24,290 nucleotides of DNA, taken from contig JADJPJ010000008.1 in the NCBI GenBank assembly GCA_016713325.1, positions 1 through 24,290 of the forward strand, read 5' to 3'. Both the position numbers and the translations under genes were made by a program. This document shows positions 18,157-24,290 of the stretch, in pieces. The stretch is from Candidatus Flexifilum affinis (lineage in GTDB: Bacteria; Chloroflexota; Anaerolineae; Aggregatilineales; Phototrophicaceae). The notes below the pieces were generated by a model. It did no database searches. It saw nothing but the letters and a program-made list of their open reading frames with translations, and was not told the origin of the DNA. Positions within the stretch are counted from its first letter, which is position 1. Every line of letters begins with the position of its first letter.

Positions 18157-19225
18157 ATGGGAAACTTCGGAAATCGGACTGGGACGGCGTGAGAGCGCGC
18201 CATATTGCCTGGGTGGGAACACCGGGGTTTTGTCGTGTCGACTCAAGCGCCCGCCGATACCCCCCATGCAAACATCCCCAAACCGGCCACCCCGGAAACA
18301 CTTGAACAGGAATGGATAACCCCGGAGTACCGCACGCGCAAAGCGGAGTACGATCTCTCCCGCACCTATTTTGGAGGAGAGGCCTATCCGTACTATGACA
18401 CGCACATCGGGCCGGGCAGCCTGGCCTTGATGCTGGGTTCGCATCCCAGCTTTACGGACGACTCCGTCTGGTATCACCCTTGTTTTGACGATCTCGAAAA
18501 CGCCCTCCCCTGCGGTTCGACCCAAACCAACCCTGGTTTCAACGTCAGCGCGCGCTGCTGGAGCACGGCATGGCGATCAGTGACGGCCGCTTCCTGGTTG
18601 GAATGCCCGACCTGATCGAAAACATGGACACCGTCGCCTCGCTGCGCGGTGCGGAGGAGTCTGATGTTCGACCTGATCGAGCAACCCGACGTGGTCAAGC
18701 GGCTGATTGCGGAGATCAACCAGGTCTATTTTGACGTCTTCGACGCGCTGTATCAGATCATCCGGGATGAATGGGGGGCAATGCCTTCTCGGCATTCCGC
18801 ATCTGGGGGCCGGGTAAGACCGGCAAAGTGCAGTGCGACGCCTCTGCCATGTTTTCACCGAAGATGTTCGCTGAATTCGTGGCTCCCTCGCTGAGCGAAC
18901 AATGCGCGTGGCTCGACTACAGCATGTACCATCTCGATGGGACACAGGCCGTCGTGCATCTCGATCAACTGCTCGCCATCGAGAGCCTGCATGCGATCGA
19001 GTGGACTCCACAGGCAGGCATCGAGTCGGGCGGAGACCCGCGCTGGTATCCCTCTACCGCCGTATCCTCGACGCCGGCAAGAGTGTGCAGGCGGTCGGGG
19101 TATTGCCCGAAGAAGTGCTGCCGCTGCTGGACGCCACAGGTGGAACGGGCATGTTCATCATCGCGGACGCGCAGACCGAAGCGGAAGCCCGCAGCCTGAT
19201 CGAGTCCGTGGAGCGCCGCCGGTAG
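18157..19225 (+). CDS. Uroporphyrinogen decarboxylase-like (URO-D/corrinoid methyltransferase family) protein, frameshifted
   Basis: This is a member of the URO-D superfamily of the type found outside heme synthesis, often methyl transfer to or from corrinoid proteins. Visible parts are KSDWDGVRARHIAW then WEHRGFVVSTQAPAD (frame change near 18212), YYDTHIGPGSLALMLGS, LLEHGMAISDGRFLVGMPDLIENMDTVASLRG after a change near 18500, FRIWGPGKTGKVQCDASAMFSP after 18775, and CAWLDYSMYHLDGTQAVVHLDQLL, where the His is a likely metal ligand. A last change near 19050 gives ILDAGKSVQAVGVLPEEV and the stop at 19225. The start is uncertain: ATG 18157 has GAAAGG eight bases upstream but needs a one-base correction; ATG 18108 is in frame with the first piece. 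No corrinoid protein or activator is adjacent, so the role is open. Confidence 0.75.
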
Positions 19226-19230
19226 CGGTC

Positions 19231-19267
19231 TTGCCAGGTGCGGAAGCAAATATCCCCGGTCTGGCAA
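19231..19267. terminator. Possible weak hairpin between convergent genes
   Basis: TTGCCAG (19231-19237) and CTGGCAA (19261-19267) are exact complements with a 23-base loop, right after the URO-D stop and before the convergent PadR gene stop. The stem is short and no T tract follows, so this is a low-confidence terminator. Confidence 0.25.
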
Positions 19268-19338
19268 CCATTGCGTGTCTGTTGGCTGATGCCTTCGTCG
19301 CCGCGGGAGAAGGGCCTGCCCCACGACGCACAGGCCGA

Positions 19339-19902
19339 TCAATCCGACGGAAGCTGACCGATCTCCTCGCGAACGCGGGTCAGCCAGTCAATGACCGAGG
19401 TCAGTTGGTGGATGCGCAGATCCAGACCCCCAGCGGTTGAGAGTCTCCCACCGTCCGGCAGTCGGTCGAGGGCAGCTTGCATCCGTGCCGCCGCGTCGCG
19501 GGTGCTGGCGATCTGCCTCTCGAAAAGGGGGATCGACCCGCTCGGGCGTAGCCGTGCGCACAAAATACAGGCGCGTGAGGAACTCAACACGAATAGCATG
19601 GACACTCGGTTCGGTCGGGCGGACCAGCCAATCCTCCAGGTGCTTTCGTCCCAGCGCAGTTATGGTGAAGAGGTGGCGCGCCGGCGCTCGCTCCTGCTCC
19701 TGCAGGATTCCCACGATCAGCCGCCCGCCCTCCAGCCTGCTGGAGCAGGTTGTAAACCCTGGCTGAGGCTGATCGTCCAGATCTGCCCCAACTGCTGCGC
19801 AATGCGTTCGTGCAGGTCGTAGCCGTGCGCCGGCTTCTGAGTCGAGCATACCCAGGATGACGTATTCAGGGAAATACTGCTGGCCTGGCGCCGCTTAGCC
19901 AT
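19339..19902 (-). CDS. PadR family transcriptional regulator, frameshifted
   Basis: This is a small DNA-binding regulator with an N-terminal winged helix and a C-terminal helical dimerisation segment. Joined over frames it reads FPEYVILGMLDSE, KPAHGYDLHERIAQQLGQIWTISLSQ, VYNLLQQ, GGRLIVGILQEQERAPARHLFTITALGRKHLEDWL, the standard PadR core with helix-turn-helix and wing. The tail includes VEFLTRLYFVR and ends in IDWLTRVREEIGQLPSD. Corrected length is about 187 residues, typical of PadR proteins with the longer C-terminal domain. At least four indels occur in 560 bases. ATG 19902 overlaps the CoA ligase stop by eight bases, so it is the last gene of the radical SAM operon and may regulate it. 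The signal it senses is unknown. Confidence 0.8.
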
Positions 19903-21171
19903 GCTCGCTCTCCCGCCGGTCGGCCAGGACACGCTTCGCCATGGTAAGCGGGATGTGATCCACCAAGGTGATGGCAGCCGGAAGCGAGGACAAGCCGGGC
20001 ACGGACGCCAGCAGCGCATGGACCCCATCGGCGTCGAGGGATCGATCGCTTCGCTGAACGGTGAGATCCAGGCGTTCCCGGAGGCCATCCAGGACGAGTG
20101 CGGCGGCAGTATTCAGGACGCGCTCGTCCTGGAACAGAGCGCGGTCCAGATCGGCAATGGTGAGTAGTGCGTTTCCGATACGCAGACGGCCGCTCACCCG
20201 CGCCGCCACCCGTTCCAGGGTGCGCAGGCATGTCCCACACGGGCAGGGTCCGGGGAGGAAGCGGCCCCAGTCGCCCGTACGGTAGCGGATCAAGGGCATG
20301 CCGCGCCGGGTGAGGGTGGTGAACACGATCTCGCCGTAGGTACCGTCGGGCAATGGCTCGACGGTCTGTGGATCGACGACCTCGAAGAGCAGATCGGCCT
20401 CGCGCAGATGATAGCCGCGGCGAGCCTCGCATTCCACGCCGCCGCCCAGACCCATTTCGGTCATGCCGTAATGGTCGAAGGCCGAACAGCCCCAGCGAGA
20501 CTCCAGCGCCTGCCGCGTCGGATCAGGGGCATGGTCGGTAGCGAAGAGGACGCTGCGCAGTCGCAGCGCCGGCTCCCGGCGGACCAGCGCCAGCAGATGC
20601 ACCGGCACGCCGACGATCACGTCGATCGCCTCGCGCCGGATAGCGTCGATGACGGCCGTCGGTTCTGTGACCGGTCCGAACTTGACCGGGACCGCTTCGA
20701 AGCGGCCGAGTGCGGTGGCCAGCAGGTCGCCGACGCTGCGGTGTCTGGCCGGGCAGGAGGATCAGCACGCGGTCGCCGGGTTCGGTGAACGTCATCATGC
20801 CATGGTGAAAGAAGTCGATGGTGAGTTCCTGGTCGGCCTGCGTGAAGTAGAGACGCTTCCGGCTGCCGGTCGGGCTGAGGTGTCCAAGGTAACGACTCGC
20901 TGAATATCGTCCTGCGAGACGCACACGAACTGAAGCGGTTCACGGCGCAGATCGTCCGCTGTCGTAAAGGGGAGATGGTGCAGATCGGCCAGCCCGGCGA
21001 CCTCCGGCAGATCGGCCAGCAGACGCCGGTAGAAGCCGTTGCGTGCCCGCGCCCAGGCGACCGTCTCGGCCAGGGTGCGGCCCTGGTAGGCTTCCAGATC
21101 GGCGCGAAGTCAGCGGGCTCGGCATGCCCGATCTTGGTGGCAATCCACGGCTCCAGCGGCGTGCGCCTCAT
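19895..21171 (-). CDS. AMP-dependent CoA ligase, phenylacetate-CoA ligase-like (DVU_1553-type), frameshifted
   Basis: This is an adenylate-forming enzyme of the PaaK/coenzyme F390 synthetase branch, which activates a carboxylate as an acyl-AMP and usually transfers it to CoA. Joined frames give LEAYQGRTLAETVAWARARNGFYRRLLADLP, HHLPFTTADDLRREPLQFVCVSQDDIQRVVTLDTSA, then GSRKRLYFTQADQELTIDFFHHGM in place of the usual Thr/Ser/Gly-rich loop. SVGDLLATALGRFEAVPVKFGPVTEP and the clean C-terminal half follow: FDHYGMTEMG, YRTGDWGRFLPGPCPCGTCLRTLERV, and LTMAKRVL with the conserved C-terminal Lys. Frame changes lie near 21095, 20890 and 20755. Length of about 424 residues suits PaaK proteins. ATG 21171 is 10 bases after the radical SAM stop. 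The cassette context, not phenylacetate degradation, probably defines its substrate. Confidence 0.85.
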
Positions 21172-21181
21172 GCGATGGCGC

Positions 21182-22606
21182 TCATAGGCTTGTCTCGGTC
21201 ACAAGACTCTGGCCGCGATACAGCGCCCGCCCGCTCTGGTCGGTCAGGTTGTAGGCGCAGAACGGGATGATGCGTCCGTCCGGGCTGACGGTGTGGATGC
21301 AGCAGTCGCGCAGACGTTCCAGGTCCAGGTTCCAGGCGTCCTGGAAAGCCATCCCCGAAATGCAGAAGGTATGGGTCTTCGTGCGGGCCAGGAAGGTATC
21401 CCATTCGCCGAAGGCCGGACCGCTGTTGGCGCCGGAAGCGCTGCCGCCGATGCTGTCGAGCGCGATCATGCCGTCTCGGGGCCTGCGGGGCCGACCAGTG
21501 CTGGGCGACAAATTGGCGCGTCTTTCTGCGCCCAGCGCGGCGGGCTGCGGCGTGCAGCAGCTCGTGTTCTGCTGCTGGTTGATCCAGGGGCGCAGACTGC
21601 CATCGGGCATGACGACGAAATTGCCGTGCAGCGAGCACAGAGCGTTTTCGCACCCGGATGTCGCAGGTTCTCCACACGCAGACGGCCACCTGTCTGCGCT
21701 TCGATGAGGCGGATCACCTCCGGGGATGGTCATGCGGTCGTCGTTGGCAGGGGTTGGGGAAAGCGTCCCAGGTAAGTGACCGGTTGAAAGTGAACGCCGC
21801 GCACCGTGGGAAAGTGTTCAAGGGCGAAGTCGATGATCGCGCCGAGGCCTGGAGTGTTGACACCGGCACGAGCACAGGGACCAGCACCACGCCGAGATCG
21901 GCCTCGGCGCAGTGGGCGATGGCGGCGCGCTTGCGCTCCAACTGGCGCACGCCGCGGATGGTCTGCATGATCTCGTCGTCGACGCCGTCGAACTGCAAGA
22001 AGACCGACGACAGCCCAGCATCCTTCAGACGCCGGACGTAATCCGGGTCGCGCGCCAGCCGGAGGCCATGCGTGTTGAGCTGGATGAAGCGGAATCCCAG
22101 CGAGCGCCCCAGGGCGATGATGTCCGGCAGGTCATCGCGCAGGGTCGGCTCGCCACCGGAAATCTGGATGTTGCACGAGGGACTGGCGCTGATCAGGCGG
22201 CGAAACCAGCCCTCGATCTGGCGCAGATCGGGATCCGGGAAGGTCGTCGTCCCCGCGCTGGCAAAGCAGAAGTTGCAGCGCAGGTCGCAGCGCTGCGTGA
22301 CCTCGATCAGCGCCGTGCAGGGTCTGCTGAGCGGTGGTCCGGGCACAAACCGCAGTCAAACGGACAGCCCCGGTTGACCGGGGTGAACGGATCGGCCGGA
22401 TGGGACGGGATTTTCGGACGCGCCCAGTCGGCGAATGCCGGCGACGATCCTCGCCAGACGATGGTGCGGAAGGTGCCATGGTCGGGGCAGGTCTTGACGA
22501 GGTACACCTCGTCGTCGATCTGCACCCGCTGCGCGTCGAGCCGCGCCAGACAGACCGGGCAGACGCTTTCGGTGCTGGAAAGAACCCGTTCGCGTTCAGT
22601 CGTCAT
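21182..22606 (-). CDS. Cys-rich radical SAM protein (TrsS-like), frameshifted
   Basis: This is a radical SAM enzyme with the CxxxCxxC iron-sulfur motif in TQRCDLRCNFCFA (about 22290-22260), followed by ISGGEPTLRDDL and FIQLNTHGLRLA, the standard half-barrel. It carries extra cysteines: SVCPVCLARLD and KTCPDHGTF near the N-terminus, RGCPFDCGLCPDH before the barrel, and CENALCSLHG, NTSCCTP, DCCIH and FCAYN after it. These suggest auxiliary clusters or zinc sites. The whole plan (about 470 residues) fits the family I recall as TrsS, some members of which are selenoproteins; I see only Cys here. Frame changes occur near 22320, 21865, 21780, 21727 and 21655. ATG 22606 overlaps the C_GCAxxG_C_C stop by 11 bases. 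The reaction is unknown to me. Confidence 0.85.
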
Positions 22607-23047
22607 CGCGGCCGGCCAGGTCGAACTCGTTTTCCACCAGCAGTTCTTTGACCTTCTGGAAAGCTCCGGCGACCATCAGCGGGCAGCGAATGCCGACATT
22701 GCTGGGATTGCCGGCCAGGATTGCTTCACAGCGAATGCCGCCATAGTCCCGGCCAACGCCTTCCCGAACCACTTTACCAGATCCTCGACCATGAAGTTGA
22801 GGCGCAGGTCTTCCTGCTCTTCGGGCATCCCCTTCCCGGCGTGCAGGCCGAGAAGCGTCGCGCCGCCGGTCAGTGCCCCGCAGGTCTCACCGCTGAAGCC
22901 CAGGCCGCCGGCCAGCGCGTGGATCGCCCGGATGAGCGCAGGATCTTCTTTGCCCTGGAGATCCAGGCCGAGGATCATCAGAATCTGGCTGCAAAAGAAG
23001 CCCTGGTTCTTGAGTTCCCGCATTCGTTCAGCCACATAGTCGTCCAT
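22596..23047 (-). CDS. C_GCAxxG_C_C family redox protein (DVU_1555-type), one frameshift
   Basis: This small protein of about 149 residues carries the spaced cysteines of the C_GCAxxG_C_C family (putative redox or metal-cluster protein): Cys19 in GFFCSQILM, Cys56 in ETCGALTGG, Cys107 in YGGIRCEAIL and Cys122 in VGIRCPLMV. The last two and the true C-terminus (ending LAGRDDD) appear only after correcting one missing base near 22745. ATG 23047 has AGGAG eight bases upstream (23055-23059), better than any upstream in-frame start. The stop overlaps the radical SAM start by 11 bases, a sign of tight coupling. Function is not established for the family; the company of a radical SAM enzyme and a methyltransferase suggests a role in assembling a cofactor or modified cysteine. 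Confidence 0.85.
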
Positions 23048-23070
23048 CCGCGCGCTCCTGGTCTTGAACT

Positions 23071-23800
23071 TCAGTCTCGGCTTTTTTGGGCGATCATCAG
23101 GTAGTAACCGGGTCGGGACAGGGCCACCGCGCCGTCCAGCACGCTGCCGTCGGTCTGGGCGGCGCACTGCCAAAAATTGGCGAGCGACCTCGTTTCTGGA
23201 TCAGCGGGCTGCGAAGCGCTTGAGCGCGTCTGTGTGGTCCTCCCACAGGCGGACCGAGAAGCCGTGAGCGGTCACGCTGGCGATCAGCTCCTCGCGAGCG
23301 ACGGCTCCGGCGACGCAGGATCGGACGGGGAGATGGCGTAGTTCCGCCGCACCAGCCGGGTCGCGAGCGTACATGTCCGTCAGAATGAGCCAACCCGTCG
23401 TCACGCAGAACCCGGTGGAAATTCGGCCAGCGCCCGCTCACGATCCATCAGCGACAGGGTGCACTCCGCGAATACGGCCGCGAACAAGTCGGAAGCGACC
23501 GGCAGCGCCTCACCCACCGCCTGGATGAGAGGGGCCGATGGCGCATCGAGTCCGGCGCGGAGCAGTAAAGGCGGACGGATCGACGCCGACGGCCCGCAGC
23601 CGATGACGCGACGCCAGATGCTCGACGGTCGCACCTGGCCGCAGCCGGCATCGAGCACCCACGCGCCCGGCTCCAGCGCGCAGAGCGACATCGCCCGATC
23701 GGTCAGATCCAGGCCGCCAGGGCGAATGGCGTCTCCCTGCGACGCGCAGGAGCGGAGGCTGTTCATACAGCAGGAGGCGCTCGCATCCTGTCAGGGTCAT
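23071..23800 (-). CDS. SAM-dependent methyltransferase (TrsM/DVU_1556-type), frameshifted
   Basis: This is a class I methyltransferase of about 240 residues. Joined over frames it shows DAIRPGGLDLTDRAM, the SAM-binding motif I WVLDAGCGQG, HRLRAVGVDPSA (motif II acidic residue), IQAVGEALPV, and FAAVFAECTLSLMDRERALAEFHRVLRDDGWLILTDMYAR. The C-terminus, NFWQCAAQTDGS and LSRPGYYLMIAQKSRD, is specific to this small-molecule type. Indels lie near 23760, 23640, 23575, 23408 and 23175. ATG 23800 overlaps the preceding small redox gene stop as ATGA; the TGA at 23071-23073 is 24 bases before the next start. The acceptor is unknown; arsenite- and ubiquinone-type methyltransferases look similar at this level, so the assignment rests on gene order. 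Confidence 0.8.
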
Positions 23801-24008
23801 TTGTCCTCAAGCTGTTTTTCGACATCGACCATCTTGCCGAGCGCCAGCGCCTCGGGACAAGAAGACCAAGCCGCACTCCGGGCACCCACAGTTCGACCGG
23901 GAAAGCATTGCCCATGTAGCCGACCTCCACCGACCAGAGCTGAAGTGGCAGGTCGCACTGGCCGCACATCCAGGGCGATTCTGGCGAAAAGCCGGTGTGT
24001 GTGGTCAT
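23797..24008 (-). CDS. Small four-cysteine redox or zinc-ribbon protein (DVU_1557-type), frameshifted
   Basis: This protein of about 70 residues contains CGQC in SPWMCGQCDLPLQLWSVEVGYMGNAFPVEL. After correcting two nearby indels (about 23885 and 23868) it contains CPECGLVF followed by PEALALGKMVDVEKQLEDK. The CxxC-CxxC pair predicts a rubredoxin-like iron site or a zinc ribbon. Without correction the second CxxC is invisible. ATG 24008 starts it; the TGA (23797-23799) overlaps the methyltransferase ATG. It lies 33 bases downstream of an oxidoreductase-like gene end. The role is unknown; electron delivery or metal handling for the cassette is a reasonable inference. Confidence 0.72.
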
Positions 24009-24041
24009 GGGATGGCGCTGTCCCGTGTGTCCCCCGGGGCA

Positions 24042-24290
24042 TCACTGCCCGGCAAATCGCTGCCAGGCACGTCCATCCGGTGGTTGGGCGTTGAAGACGA
24101 CATATCCGTCGTCCGGCGGCAGGTGTTCGACCCAGTAAGTCACCGTGCGGCTTGTAGTAGGCCAGGAAATGCCCCGTCTTCGGGCTGCGCAGACGGCGCT
24201 TCGTCCTCTCGGCATATCCGATGACCCGCTGGATATCTTCGGCGAGGATCAGCCTTTGCTCCAGCCGGGCGCGGACCTCGTCCGACGCGA
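24042..24290 (-). CDS. C-terminal part of an oxidoreductase-like protein (partial, one frameshift)
   Basis: Only about 80 residues are present; the gene runs off the right edge. It reads DEVRARLEQRLILAEDIQRVIGYAERTKRRL, then LRSPKTGHFLAYYKPHG, and after a one-base change near 24145 VTYWVEHLPPDDGYVVFNAQPPDGRAWQRFAGQ and TGA 24042-24044. I recall this tail from FAD/iron-sulfur pyridine nucleotide-disulfide oxidoreductase/dicluster-binding proteins encoded beside this cassette, but the fragment has no catalytic motif, so the assignment is tentative. It is on the same strand and probably in the same operon as the genes that follow. Confidence 0.5.

Noticed and set aside
21182..22606. Possible selenocysteine in the radical SAM protein
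   Set aside because: Some TrsS relatives are selenoproteins, but I found no in-frame TGA at a conserved Cys position that is not better explained by an indel.
24006..24224. Plus-strand ORF of 75 residues at the right edge
   Set aside because: The minus strand here encodes a recognisable conserved C-terminus and the small CxxC protein; the plus ORF has no recognisable content.
1..24290. CRISPR arrays, insertion sequences, tRNA or rRNA genes
   Set aside because: No regularly spaced repeats, transposase-like proteins, terminal inverted repeats or RNA gene signatures were seen on either strand.

Overview
This window is high-GC bacterial DNA with tightly packed operons, GTG/TTG starts and ATGA stop-start overlaps. 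The gene content (several beta-lactamase-family serine hydrolases, a peptide ABC transporter whose binding protein has no lipobox, an MlrC-type peptidase, a GH31 glycosidase and a corrinoid-type URO-D protein) suggests a free-living, possibly anaerobic, heterotroph such as a Chloroflexota member. That placement is an inference; no rRNA, tRNA or marker gene is present. Many genes carry several small indels at which a conserved protein jumps frame and then continues correctly. I read these as probable sequencing or assembly errors and annotate each such gene as one CDS spanning its fragments. The stretch from about 7.07 to 13.2 kb is clean.

Region 1 (1-15.2 kb) is a peptide or D-amino-acid themed locus. 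On the minus strand lie a partial S9 peptidase and an S12-type serine hydrolase. Divergent from them is a plus-strand operon: D-aminoacylase-like amidohydrolase, GNAT acetyltransferase, M81 (MlrC-like) peptidase and a second serine hydrolase. The first two junctions are ATGA overlaps and the last is a 3-nt gap. A hairpin terminator separates this operon from a minus-strand peptide transporter (binding protein and two permeases, no ATPase), a class A beta-lactamase-like hydrolase and a third S12-type hydrolase. A shared short motif lies upstream of three hydrolase units, and one copy forms a perfect inverted repeat over a predicted promoter. I infer a co-regulated system for importing and cutting unusual peptides.

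Region 2 (15.6-19.2 kb) holds a GH31 alpha-glycosidase (minus) and a divergent URO-D/corrinoid methyltransferase-like gene (plus).

Region 3 (19.3-24.3 kb, minus) is a compact operon: C-terminus of an oxidoreductase-like protein, small four-cysteine redox/zinc-ribbon protein, SAM methyltransferase, C_GCAxxG_C_C protein, Cys-rich radical SAM protein, AMP-dependent CoA ligase and a PadR-family regulator. The order matches my recollection of the poorly characterised Desulfovibrio DVU_1553-1557 cassette (radical SAM TrsS, methyltransferase TrsM). It is the best candidate here for an undescribed biochemical system. Indels hide most of its genes from simple ORF calling.
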